Positions 53,801 through 62,823 of a stretch of 64,000 bases of DNA are shown one piece after another; position 1 is the first letter of the stretch; the number at the start of each line of letters is the position of its first letter. The notes beneath the pieces were generated by a model. That model did no database searches, was not told where the DNA came from, and saw only the letters and a program-made list of their open reading frames with translations. Both the position numbers and the translations under genes were made by a program. The stretch lies in assembly GCF_001426995.1 (NCBI RefSeq), contig NZ_LMFY01000001.1:1330470-1394469 (forward strand), given 5' to 3'. The stretch is from Microbacterium sp. Root553 (GTDB lineage: Bacteria > Actinomycetota > Actinomycetes > Actinomycetales > Microbacteriaceae).

Positions 53801-54339
53801 TCGAGTGGCTGCACCGCGCCGCCGCGGCGGACGAGCAGGCCTGGACCTCGGAGTTCGGCATCGTCAGCGACAAGTCGGGCCTCGGTGTGGAGCGCAACGT
53901 GTTCCGCTACCGTCCGGTCGCCGCCGACGTGCGCATCGGCGAGGCGGCCCCGCTCGTCGACGGCCTGCGCGTGATCGTCGCGGCCCTGCGCAGCGGCAGC
54001 CCGTTCACGGTGTCGGCATCCGCTCTGCCCTCCCGGGTCGAGAAGGCGCTGCGTGCGCACGGGGTGACCGTGAAGCACGAGAAGGATGCGGCGTGGGTGG
54101 CCCGCTTCGCGAAGGCGGCGGCGAAGGCCGAGCACAGCTGGCAGCGGGTGCGTCTGGTCGGCGGCGATGCGTCGGCGCTGTTCGAGGCGCTCGGCGGCAC
54201 TCCGGACGTCGCCGTCTGGTCGCACGCCGTCACGGGCGCCGGCCGGGTCGAGATGCTGCCGTTCCTGCACGAGCAGGCCGTGTCGATCACGAACCACCGG
54301 TTCGGCAACCCCACGACGCTGTCCGACGGCCTGATCTGA
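50842..54339 (+). CDS. putA: Bifunctional proline dehydrogenase / P5C dehydrogenase
   Basis: 1165 residues. Proline dehydrogenase FAD barrel (about 80-470): LNLNLLGEAVLGEREAGRR, VSIKVSS, VRVVKGANLAMEE and EYEMLLGMA. P5C dehydrogenase (about 530-970): VTPPWNFPVAIPAGG, LAETSGKNAIIV and catalytic Cys762 in GQKCSA. A C-terminal extension of 170 residues resembles an inactive aldehyde-dehydrogenase-like domain. No ribbon-helix-helix DNA-binding start, so it is enzymatic only. Converts proline to glutamate. Near residue 225 an eight-residue insert (GPSSRSGT) is encoded by an interspersed palindrome. GGAAGG precedes the ATG. Confidence 0.93.
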   Translation: MTVAADTTAPLATPRTEDVAALVQRWLAESETHPVEPAAQRLSEVLKDPNGLAFTVGFVDGVMRPEDLSVAGRALADLSEITPSLLPGYLRAAIKAGGFWAPKLPGVVVPISRRVLRAMVGHLVLDATPSKLGPAIARLRKSGNRLNLNLLGEAVLGEREAGRRLQGTYDFLARKDVDYVSIKVSSVVSQLSMWSFDEAVADVVTKLTPLYELAAASEASGPSSRSGTTKFINLDMEEFRDLDLTIAAFTAILDQPGLENLEAGIVLQAYLPDALGAMQQLQEWAAARRAKGGAPIKVRVVKGANLAMEEVDSAVHGWPLATYGTKQDSDTNYKRVLDWSMTPERMDAVRIGVAGHNLFDIAYTWLLAQERGVTHAVEYEMLLGMATGQAEAVRKDVGRLLLYTPVVNPAEFDVAIAYLVRRLEENASPENFMSAVFELASDPTLLARERERFERSLAGLEADRSVPSSHRVQNRADESTARADAVTTGFANQADSDPAIAANRAWGREILQRSVDSTLGLDAIARARVETADALDGVFAAASAAAATWAALPAAERAAVLHRAGDELAARRGQLIEIMAHEAGKTIAEADPEVSEAIDFAHYYAERALELEAVTGAEFVPSKITVVTPPWNFPVAIPAGGVLAGLASGSGVVIKPAKLTQRCGAVMVEALWAAGVPRDLLALVDLANRDLGTRLVASPEVDRVILTGAYETAQLFRSFRSDLPLLAETSGKNAIIVTPSADLDLAAADVARSAFGHAGQKCSAASLAILVGSVADSRRFERQLVDAVTSMRVGLPDDPATQMGPIIEPANGKLLTALTTLEKGERWLVEPKKLDDEGMQWTPGVKIGVAPGSTTHLTEFFGPVLGIMRAKDLDEAIRLQNAVDYGLTAGIHSLDSDEVATWLDRVEAGNLYVNRGITGAIVQRQPFGGWKRSAVGAGAKAGGPNYLFGLGDWRPAELPAAAAGAALTPVVDSVLTAAASDLDAVEIEWLHRAAAADEQAWTSEFGIVSDKSGLGVERNVFRYRPVAADVRIGEAAPLVDGLRVIVAALRSGSPFTVSASALPSRVEKALRAHGVTVKHEKDAAWVARFAKAAAKAEHSWQRVRLVGGDASALFEALGGTPDVAVWSHAVTGAGRVEMLPFLHEQAVSITNHRFGNPTTLSDGLI
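51501..51525 (+). repeat. REP-like element inserted in frame in putA
   Basis: CCCTTCGTCACGCTCAGGGA is a variant of the element at 47317-47410. Here it is read as GPSSRSGT, in a loop before KFINLDMEEF, with the frame kept on both sides. Confidence 0.75.
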
Positions 54340-54406
54340 CCGGTCCTGCCGGTCTGAGTGGCTCTGTCGGTATGGCCGGTTCTTCTGCTGATCCGGCCGG
54401 TCGTGC

Positions 54407-55171
54407 TCACCCGCGTCGTCGGTAGGTGATGGCGGGGCGTCCTCCCTCATCGAGGGCGACCTCCGCCGTCACCTCGTAGACGGTCCGGATCAGCTCGGCC
54501 GTCAGCACCTCCGTCGGCGTGCCCGCGGCCACCACGCGTCCCTCGCGCAGCACCACGATGACGTCGCAGTACATCGCCGCGAGGTTGAGGTCGTGCAGGG
54601 CGATGACGGTGGTCATCGGCAACGCGCACACCAGGTCGAGCAGTTCGAGCTGGTGTCGGATGTCGAGGTGGTTCGTCGGTTCGTCGAGGAGCAGCTCGCG
54701 TGGCTCCTGCGCGAGGGCACGGGCGATCTGCGCGCGCTGGCGCTCGCCGCCGGAGAGGGTGTGCCAGAGGCGGTCGGCCTGCCGCAGCAGGCCGACGTGG
54801 GCGAGCGCCCGGTCCACCGCGGCCTCGTCGGCGGAGGTCGCGCCGCCCAGGGGCGAGCGATGGGGGATGCGGCCGAGGCGAGCGACATCGCGGACCGTGA
54901 TGTCGACGTCGGTGTCCGCGTGCTGCGTCACGGACGCCACCGATCTCGCCACGCGGCGCCTCGGCACCTGGGCGAGGTCGGCCCCGTCGAGCGTGACGAG
55001 TCCGGAGGTCGGTCGCACCAGGCCGTGCAGCAGGCGCAGCAGCGACGACTTGCCCGAGCCGTTCGGTCCGAGGAGGCCGACGGTCTGTCCGGGTTCCGGG
55101 TGCAGTGTCACCCCGTCGACGACGAGGGTGCCGCCACGGTTCCACGACACGTTCTCGGCGCGGAGGGTCAT
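54407..55171 (-). CDS. Iron-siderophore ABC transporter ATPase (FecE/FhuC type)
   Basis: 254 residues. Walker A GPNGSGKSS (34-42), signature LSGGERQRAQIARALAQ, Walker B LLLDEPTNHLDI and switch His in ALHDLN. The strand order and YRRRG end are typical of FecE-type ATPases. ATG overlaps the permease stop (ATGA). Third gene of the binding protein-permease-ATPase operon under an iron box. Confidence 0.92.
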   Translation of the reverse strand: MTLRAENVSWNRGGTLVVDGVTLHPEPGQTVGLLGPNGSGKSSLLRLLHGLVRPTSGLVTLDGADLAQVPRRRVARSVASVTQHADTDVDITVRDVARLGRIPHRSPLGGATSADEAAVDRALAHVGLLRQADRLWHTLSGGERQRAQIARALAQEPRELLLDEPTNHLDIRHQLELLDLVCALPMTTVIALHDLNLAAMYCDVIVVLREGRVVAAGTPTEVLTAELIRTVYEVTAEVALDEGGRPAITYRRRG

Positions 55172-56283
55172 GCGCGCCTCCTCCTTCGCGCCAGCAGGGC
55201 GATGAACACCGGGACGCCCACGAGTGCCGTCCCGACACCGACGGGAAGCGGTGTGGGCGAGAACGCGACGCGAGCCCCGGCGTCGACCCACACCATGAAG
55301 ACGGCCCCGATGATCGCCGTGGCCGGGATCAGGCGCGAGTGGCGGGCGCCGGCGACCAGACGTGCGGCGTGGGGGAGCACGAGGCCGACGAATCCGATCG
55401 CTCCGGCGATGCTCACCAGCGTCGCGGTGATGAGCGCGGTCGTCACGAGCAGGACCGCCCGGGTCCTGGCCACGTGGATGCCGAGTGACGCCGCGACATC
55501 ATCGCCGAACGTGAAGGCGTCGAGGGTGCGGGCGTAGCGGAGGCAGAGGAGCGAGCCCGCAGCGACCACGCTCGCCGAGAGCGCCGCGTCGTCCCAGCGC
55601 ACCCCTTCCAGCGAGCCGAGCAGCCAGAACATCACCCCGCGTGTCTCGTCCGAGTCGGCGAAGGCGAAGATGATCAGCGAGGTCAGGGCCGAGAACAGCT
55701 GAGTGCTGGCCACGCCCGCGAGCACGACGCGGTCGTTTCCACCGCCGGACAGACGGGCGAGCAGCAGGACCAGCCCGAACGCGACGAGGGCTCCGACGAA
55801 GGCGCCGCCGGACAGGCCGATCGTCGCGCCGCCGAGTCCGAGGATCCCGATGGCGACCGCGCCCGTCGATGCACCCGACGAGATGCCCAGGATGAAGGGG
55901 TCGGCGAGCGGGTTGCGCAGGAGCGACTGCATGATGACGCCGCAGAGTCCGAGCCCGGCGCCGCACGCCGCGGCGACGAGGGCCCGGGGCAGGCGCTCCT
56001 CCCACACGATCGCGTCCTTCGACGCCTTCACCGGTATGTCGGTGAGGCCCAGATGGTTCGAGACGATGTCGCGGACGTTGACCCCCAGGATGTCCGCGGG
56101 GCCGAGGGTGATCGCCACCCCGACCGACACGACGAGAAGGAGGAGCCCTGCGACGACGAGTGCACTCGACGTTCCGAGGCGATGGGTGCGCAGGGGGCGC
56201 GGGGAGGCTTCTCTCGACGAGTCTTCGGGAGGGGCCTTCCGCGCGGTGGGGGTCAGAGCTCGCCCTCGTGCTCGACCCACCAC
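55168..56283 (-). CDS. FecCD-family iron-siderophore permease
   Basis: About 371 residues, eight to ten spans. FecCD motifs: WEERLPRALVAAACGAGLGLCGVIMQSLLRNPLADP, LGISSGASTGA, and GFVGLVLPHAARLVAG, the ATPase contact loop. The GTG start at 56283 overlaps the binding-protein gene by 31 bases; no better start lies downstream before the first span. A single permease protein, so it must work as a homodimer. Confidence 0.9.
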   Translation of the reverse strand: MVGRARGRALTPTARKAPPEDSSREASPRPLRTHRLGTSSALVVAGLLLLVVSVGVAITLGPADILGVNVRDIVSNHLGLTDIPVKASKDAIVWEERLPRALVAAACGAGLGLCGVIMQSLLRNPLADPFILGISSGASTGAVAIGILGLGGATIGLSGGAFVGALVAFGLVLLLARLSGGGNDRVVLAGVASTQLFSALTSLIIFAFADSDETRGVMFWLLGSLEGVRWDDAALSASVVAAGSLLCLRYARTLDAFTFGDDVAASLGIHVARTRAVLLVTTALITATLVSIAGAIGFVGLVLPHAARLVAGARHSRLIPATAIIGAVFMVWVDAGARVAFSPTPLPVGVGTALVGVPVFIALLARRRRRA

Positions 56284-57296
56284 GCCTTGATCTTCTCGAG
56301 GCCGTCGACGAACCTGATCGAGGGGTTCAGCTCGGCGCCGTGGAGTGCGATGTAGTGCTGGGCGCGCACCCCGTCGATGGTCTTCGTCAGGGGGTCGGAT
56401 TCCAGGAACGCCACCTTGTCGTCCAGGCGGTCTCCGGGAAAGCGGTCGCGCTGAAGATCGCCCAGGATGAAGACCTGCGGATCGCGGTCCGCGACCTCTT
56501 CCCAGGTGGTCGCGGGCCAGTCGTCGTCGAGTTCCGTGAAGACGTTGTCGAGACCCGTCATCGACGACAGGAGTGCGGCCGAGCCGAGACCTCCCGCGAC
56601 ATACGGCGTCTTGGTGTCCGCGAACCAGAAGGCCACCGTCGCGCCCCCGAAATCGACCCCGGCGGTCGCGGCCTCGGCGCGCGCCTTCAGATCGGCGATG
56701 AGAGCGTCCGCACGATCAGAGACGTCGAAGATCTCGCCCAGTTCCGCGATCTCCGCATACAGCGCATCGATCGTGAGCGCTGTCGTGCGCGTTCCGCCCC
56801 CGTTGATGCTCGTGCCGTTGTCGCAGTCCGTCGGCGAGAGGTAGGTGGAGACCCCCGTCTCGGCGAACCGCTCTCGCGAGGCGACGCCGCCCTCGGCGAA
56901 ATGCCGGCCGAAGGAAGCGGTCACGAAGTCCGGGTCCGCCCCCAGCGTGACCTCGTACGTCGGGGCGTTGTCGGCCAGTCGTGGCACCTCGGCATTCGCC
57001 TCCGCGAGGGAGTCGAGCACGGGATCGGTCCACGACGCCGTGCCCACGATGTGATCCTCGAGCCCGAGAGACAGCAGGATCTCGGTCGAGTTCTGATCGA
57101 GCGAGACGACCCGCTGCGGGGCGGCGTCGACGGTCACTTCGACGCCGCAGTTCTCGATGGTCACCGGGTAGTCCGTAGACCCTTGCCCCGGTGCGGCGCT
57201 CGCCGCCGGCTCGACCGCCTCGGAGGCACCGCACCCTGCGAGTCCCACCGTCACCAACGCTGCAAGGGTGAGACCGATCACGGCTCGCTGACGCAC
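56253..57296 (-). CDS. Iron-siderophore substrate-binding lipoprotein
   Basis: 347 residues. Lipobox GLAGC, then a class III (FhuD/BtuF-like) binding fold: YPVTIENCGVEVTVDAAPQRVVSLDQNSTEILLSLG at the start and LGDLQRDRFPGD, YIALHGAELNPS at the end. Two Cys (ENCG, TDCDNG) may form a disulphide. GTG start with AAGGAGT four bases upstream. Captures a ferric siderophore or haem-like ligand; which one is unknown. Confidence 0.9.
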   Translation of the reverse strand: MRQRAVIGLTLAALVTVGLAGCGASEAVEPAASAAPGQGSTDYPVTIENCGVEVTVDAAPQRVVSLDQNSTEILLSLGLEDHIVGTASWTDPVLDSLAEANAEVPRLADNAPTYEVTLGADPDFVTASFGRHFAEGGVASRERFAETGVSTYLSPTDCDNGTSINGGGTRTTALTIDALYAEIAELGEIFDVSDRADALIADLKARAEAATAGVDFGGATVAFWFADTKTPYVAGGLGSAALLSSMTGLDNVFTELDDDWPATTWEEVADRDPQVFILGDLQRDRFPGDRLDDKVAFLESDPLTKTIDGVRAQHYIALHGAELNPSIRFVDGLEKIKAWWVEHEGEL

Positions 57297-57322
57297 AGGT
57301 ACTCCTTAAGTAGACAACTACA

Positions 57323-57341
57323 TAAGGTTAGCCTTACCTGT
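57323..57341 (-). promoter_or_regulatory. DtxR/IdeR iron box before the siderophore operon
   Basis: TAAGGTTAGCCTTACCTGT matches 15 of 19 positions of the DtxR/IdeR consensus TTAGGTTAGCCTAACCTAA. It lies 27 bases before the start codon, overlapped on the gene-proximal side by an imperfect inverted repeat TTAAGTAG/CTACATAA (57306-57325). Predicts repression when iron is sufficient. Confidence 0.85.
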
Positions 57342-57387
57342 GCGTCAGCGCGAAACGGGCCTCGCCGAGAGGTGCGACGGGGCCTGA

Positions 57388-58487
57388 TCAGCCGCGCAGC
57401 GCCTCGCCGAGCTTGACCCTCGTTCCCATGCGCAGCAGCGAGTTCTCGTAGATCTTCGCGCCGATCATGATCGCCGCGACGCAGCTCGCGAGCAGGATGA
57501 CCAGGCTGAGCAACGGCTCCCACCACTGCGCCTCGCCGACGAACAGCCGCATGGGCATGCCGACCGGTGCCGAGAACGGCACGTACGACATGATCGTCAG
57601 CACCAGCGGGTTGTCGTTGAAGACGATGACGAGCACGTACGGCGCCATGATCAGCATCGTGATCGGGGTCGTGGTCGAGCCGATGTCCTCCTGACGGGAG
57701 ACCATCGAGGCGGCCGCCGCGAACATCGCCGCGAGCAGGATGAATCCGAACAGGAAGAACACCGCGAACCAGATGATCGGTGCGCCGAGGGTCGACAGCA
57801 CGGCGTTCTGGCCCGTGACGATGAGACCCACCGTCGCGATCGCGGCGAGAGCGAGGATCTGCCCCATCGCGAGGATCGTGTTGCCGATCACCTTGCCCGC
57901 CAGCAGGGTGCGCGCCGGGATCGCCGACAGCAGGATCTCGACGACGCGGGTCTGCTTCTCCTCGACGACGCTCTGCGCGATCGTTCCGCCGAAGGTGGCC
58001 GCCGCCCCCATGAACACGATGCCGAAGGCGATCGCGATGAAGTAGCGCAGCAGCGGATTGGTGGTCGCCGGCTCCAGGATCTGCACGTCCGGCGCCTGCG
58101 AGAGCGCGGAGACGAGCGAGCTGGGAGCGTCCTTCAATGCGATCACGGTGTACCCGGAGGGGTTGTCGCCGGGCAGCACGGCGGCGTCGACCTTCTCGGA
58201 GCGGACGAGCTCCTCGGCCGCCGCCTCATCGGACACCTCGGTGACCTTCACGTTCGGCAGCGCCGAGACGGCCGTCGCGGTCTGCGAGGTCACGGCGACC
58301 GGCATGGCATCCGCGCCGGTGTTCTTGCTCGCGAACCCGCCGATCACGATGCCGGCGAGGGCGATCAGCAGCAGGACGCCGGTCGAGATCAGGAAGGCCT
58401 TGCTGCGCAGCTTCGAGCCGATCTCGCGCTCGGCGACGAGCCAGATCATCGGGGCCGGTGACGGCGACCCGGTCTTGGTCGGGGTGC

Positions 58488-58491
<4 letters not shown>
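57388..58491 (-). CDS. ABC-2 type exporter permease (NatB/YhaP-like)
   Basis: 367 residues. One span near the start (FLISTGVLLLIALAGIVIGG), a 140-residue extracytoplasmic loop and five or six spans with VVEEKQTRVVEILLSAIPARTLLAGKVIG, the ABC-2 signature of NatB-like sodium or drug exporters. GTG start overlaps the ATPase stop (GTGA). Substrate unknown. Confidence 0.87.
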
Positions 58492-59384
<893 letters not shown>

Positions 59385-59397
59385 TTCGATGTACTCC

Positions 59398-59454
59398 GTT
59401 CGCTCGGTGCAACACGTGTTCGCTCAGTGCATCGCGTGGTTCGCTCAGTGCATC
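59398..59454. repeat. Three 16-bp direct repeats upstream of the ABC-2 operon
   Basis: GTTCGCTCAGTGCATC occurs at 59418 and 59439, and as GTTCGCTCGGTGCAAC at 59398; starts are 20 and 21 bases apart, about two helical turns. They end 14 bases before the ATPase start codon. Phasing suggests adjacent regulator sites on one face of the DNA, though slippage duplication is possible. Confidence 0.8.
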
Positions 59455-59598
59455 GCATGCCTTCACGCTAGGGCGAGGTGTGCTGCGGCGGCATCCCCCG
59501 TACGGCGGATCTCTGCGACGCACCGACCCCTGGGCGGACCCGGCCGGGGTCCGCCGTGCGGGGGAGTGGCCCCACGACTCCAGACGAGGGGGAGTGCC

Positions 59599-60834
59599 TC
59601 AGCGGAGGAAGAGGAACGAGAAGATGCCGATCGCGAAGGGTGCCGCGGTCGCGATGAACACCACCCCGACGATGATGCCGACGACCAGCCATGGGCTGCG
59701 GCGCTTCAATCGCCGGCCCGGAGGGGCGACGCCGGGCGGGGGCGGGGTGAGAACTCCTGCGGGGGCGGCGAACGGAAGCGGCTGACCCGAGGGCGACGGC
59801 TCGTGCGAGGGCTCGGGCGAGGGCGCGGCCATCGACGGCGGCGTGGGCTGCGGCTGCGGAGTCGCGAGCCGGAGGCGGTCGTCGCGCCAGCGCGCCCACT
59901 GATCGAGCTTGCTGAGAAGAGCCCCGACCGCGCCGAACAGCCACGCCCAGGTCGCCGGATCGAGGGTCGACACCTCTCGGCGCGCGTAGAGGAACAGCCA
60001 GTCGTCGACGATCTCGACATCGAGCTGCGCGGCATGGTCGATGAAGCGCGCCATCACATCGGGGGTGAAGAGGTACAGCGCATCCGTCTCGTACCCCGTC
60101 GGGCAGTAGAGGGAGAAGAATCTGTCGAAGTCCCCCTCGAGCGACAGCCGCTGCGTGCGGCTGAACGCGGCGGTCATCGAGCTGCCGAGAGTGTTGTTGC
60201 CGAGAGCGTCGAGCACGATGTTCGGCAGCGGCACGTCGAGCTTGACGGCCACGTACCCCCAGCGGTGGACCTGGGACTGCTTGCCGTTGCTCGTCGTGTA
60301 CTGGTAGTTGCCGAACTCGACGAAGCGAGGTGCGACCCCGCGCAGCACATCGGTGGACATGCGGCTCGATCCGTTCGAGAAGATCATGCCGGGCAGCGGC
60401 GGCGCGTCGATCCTCTCGATGTAGGTCAGAGCGTTCGCACCGGCGAAGCGGGCGAGGCGGAAGCGGGTGATGTTGCGCGTGCGGATGCCGCGACGCACGA
60501 GCGCGACGAGTCCAACGATGATCCCCGCGAGCAGCAGCAGGGCGATCGCACCACCCACGGCGATGCCGACGTCGCCGCCGATCACATATCCCAACCCCAT
60601 CACGAAGACGCCGATCACCGGAACCACGCACAGCAGCGCGATGATCGCGAACACCCAGGCGATGATCTGCCCGACGGAGGTGGGGTTCGCCGCACGATGC
60701 GCGCGGACGAACGCGTCCAGCTCGACCGGATTCACCGGATCGATCAGCGCACGCGCGTCGAAGTGGCCGGCGGGTACACGGGCGGCGGGGCCGGGTACGG
60801 AGCCGGGCGCAGAGCCGGATGCGGGGGCGGTCAC
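59599..60834 (-). CDS. DUF3137-like membrane protein
   Basis: 411 residues. Soluble start, two spans near 55-115 (IIAWVFAIIALLCVVPVIGV, VGIAVGGAIALLLLAGIIVG), a large cytoplasmic domain containing FGNYQYTTSNGK and HRWGYVAVKLDVPLPNIVLDAL, a Pro-rich linker, and a last span at the extreme C-terminus. The central domain recalls DUF3137 proteins. GTG start; no clear ribosome site. Function unknown. Confidence 0.7.
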   Translation of the reverse strand: MTAPASGSAPGSVPGPAARVPAGHFDARALIDPVNPVELDAFVRAHRAANPTSVGQIIAWVFAIIALLCVVPVIGVFVMGLGYVIGGDVGIAVGGAIALLLLAGIIVGLVALVRRGIRTRNITRFRLARFAGANALTYIERIDAPPLPGMIFSNGSSRMSTDVLRGVAPRFVEFGNYQYTTSNGKQSQVHRWGYVAVKLDVPLPNIVLDALGNNTLGSSMTAAFSRTQRLSLEGDFDRFFSLYCPTGYETDALYLFTPDVMARFIDHAAQLDVEIVDDWLFLYARREVSTLDPATWAWLFGAVGALLSKLDQWARWRDDRLRLATPQPQPTPPSMAAPSPEPSHEPSPSGQPLPFAAPAGVLTPPPPGVAPPGRRLKRRSPWLVVGIIVGVVFIATAAPFAIGIFSFLFLR

Positions 60835-60881
60835 GCGTCCACGCTAGTCGAGCCGATGCCGCGGGGTCTCAGCTGCACGCC

Positions 60882-62072
60882 TCAGCCGCCGTCGCGCGAG
60901 CGGCGCCGCCCGGCGTGCAGTGCGGTGCGCACCACCAGGCCGGCGACGAGCGCCCAGAACGCCGCACTCACGCTCAGCAGCGAGATCCCGGAGGCGGCGA
61001 CCAGAAAGGTCACGACGGCGGGGATGCGCTCTCCCGGATCGTCGATCGCCTGCTGCACCGACGACCCGAACGCGGCGAACAGCGCGAGTCCGGCCACCGC
61101 GGGGATCACTGCCTCGGGGGCGAGGAGCACCAGCGCGGCGAACGCGGCGGAGAAGCCGCCGAGCACGAGGTAGGAGATGCCCGTCGAGACGCCCGCCACC
61201 CAGCGGCGCTTCGGATCGGGGTCGGCATCGGGCGAGGCGGCGAGTGCCGCGCTGATCGCCGCGAGATTGATGGCATGTCCGCCGGCCGTCGCTCCCAGAG
61301 CCGTGCCGATGCCGGTGACGAGCATCGCCGGGCGCCAGGGCACCTCGTAGTCGAAGCTGCGCATGATGGCGATGCCCGGCACGTTCTGCGAGGCCATCGT
61401 GACGATGAACAGCGGAAGGGCGACCCCGATCAGCGCCCCGAGGGTGACGGTGGGGGCGGTGAGCTCGAGGCGAGGGATCAGCAGCCCCGCATCGACGGGG
61501 GCACCCGCCCGGATCAGCGAGACGGCGACCACCACCGCCGCGGCGACGAACGCGAGCGGAACCGCCCAGCGCGGCGCGAGACGGGCGACGATCAGCCAGG
61601 TGACGACGACCGGCACCACACCCCACGGGTTGGCGACGAGCCCGGTGATCGGCGCGAGGCACAGCGGCAGCAGCACGCCGGCGAGCATCGCCTGGGCGAT
61701 CGACGGCGGGATGCGCGCGATCAGCGCCCCCAGCGCGGGCCACAGGGCGGTGAGCAGGATGAGTGCGGCGGTGACGAGAAAGGCTCCGACGGCTGCCGAC
61801 CAGCCCCCGTCGACGACGCCGGTCGCGGCGAGCAGCGCCGCCCCCGGGGTCGACCAGGCGACCGTGATCGGCATCCGGTATCGCCAGGCGAGCACCACGC
61901 ACGCCAGGCCCATCGTGAGGCTGACTGCGAGGAGTCCGCTCGCGGCCTGCGCCGGCGATGCGCCGACCGCGCCGAGACCGGTGAGCACGACCGCGAACGA
62001 GCTCGTGAAGCCCACCAGCGCGGTGACGACTCCGGCCATGATCGGGCGCGAGAGGGGTGCGGCGGTCTGCAT
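60882..62072 (-). CDS. benE: BenE family benzoate/proton symporter
   Basis: 396 residues, eleven or twelve spans. BenE features: GVVTALVGFTSSFAVVLTGL at the start, VAWSTPGAALL, VTMASQNVPGIAIMRSF and GGHAINLAAISAALAA, like the anion sites of the SLC26/NAT fold. No benzoate catabolic genes accompany it, so the substrate is uncertain. A TACTCT box ends six bases before the ATG, so the message is probably leaderless. Confidence 0.88.
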   Translation of the reverse strand: MQTAAPLSRPIMAGVVTALVGFTSSFAVVLTGLGAVGASPAQAASGLLAVSLTMGLACVVLAWRYRMPITVAWSTPGAALLAATGVVDGGWSAAVGAFLVTAALILLTALWPALGALIARIPPSIAQAMLAGVLLPLCLAPITGLVANPWGVVPVVVTWLIVARLAPRWAVPLAFVAAAVVVAVSLIRAGAPVDAGLLIPRLELTAPTVTLGALIGVALPLFIVTMASQNVPGIAIMRSFDYEVPWRPAMLVTGIGTALGATAGGHAINLAAISAALAASPDADPDPKRRWVAGVSTGISYLVLGGFSAAFAALVLLAPEAVIPAVAGLALFAAFGSSVQQAIDDPGERIPAVVTFLVAASGISLLSVSAAFWALVAGLVVRTALHAGRRRSRDGG

Positions 62073-62127
62073 GCTCCGAGAGTATCGGGGTGCCGCGGGG
62101 GTCCGGAGGCGCTGCGTCGGCAGCGAT

Positions 62128-62823
62128 CTACGCGAGTCCGAGGCGGTGCGCGAGCACGACGGCCTGCACGCGGTCGCGGGCGCCGAGCTTCTGCAGGATG
62201 CGCGACACGTGGGTCTTCACGGTCGCCTCGCCGATGAAGAGGGCGCTCGCGATCTCGGCGTTGCTGCGCGCATCGGCGAGCAGCACGAGCACCTCGGACT
62301 CGCGCTCGGTGAGGGGTTCGACGAGGGGCACCGGAGCGGGTGCCGCAGTGCGAGCGGGGGATGCGGGTCGAGCGGGCGCCGCGGCCGTGGTGAAGCGCGC
62401 GAGAACGCGGCGGGTGACCTCGGGGGCGAGCATCCCGTCGCCGGCGGCCAGGGCGCGCACCGCGGCGATGAGGTCTTCGGCGCCGGCGTTCTTGAGCAGG
62501 AAGCCGCTGGCCCCGGCATCCAGCGCCTGGTACAGGTAGTCGTCGCGGTCGAAGGTGGTGATGATCGCGATGGCCGCAGAGACCTCGCGGTCGGCGACAA
62601 TCTGGCGGGTCGCCTCGATGCCGTCCATGTCGGGCATCTGCACGTCCATCGTGATCACGTCGGGGCGCAGAGCGGATGCCTGGGCGACCGCCTCAGCCCC
62701 CGTCGCTGCCTCGCCCACCACGGTGATGTCGGGCTGGGTGCCGAGGATCGTGCGGAACCCCGCGCGCAGCATCGCGTGGTCGTCGACGAGGAGCACGCGA
62801 ATAGGGGGCGTGGACGTGGTCAT
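62128..62823 (-). CDS. NarL/LuxR-type response regulator
   Basis: 231 residues. Receiver domain (1-125) with DDH at 14-16, phospho-acceptor Asp in ITMDVQMPDMDG, the switch Thr in IITTFD and Lys in FLLKNAG. An Ala/Pro linker leads to the LuxR HTH (165-231): LTERESEVLVLLADARSNAEIA and VKTHVSRILQKLG. ATG overlaps the kinase stop (ATGA). Confidence 0.93.
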   Translation of the reverse strand: MTTSTPPIRVLLVDDHAMLRAGFRTILGTQPDITVVGEAATGAEAVAQASALRPDVITMDVQMPDMDGIEATRQIVADREVSAAIAIITTFDRDDYLYQALDAGASGFLLKNAGAEDLIAAVRALAAGDGMLAPEVTRRVLARFTTAAAPARPASPARTAAPAPVPLVEPLTERESEVLVLLADARSNAEIASALFIGEATVKTHVSRILQKLGARDRVQAVVLAHRLGLA

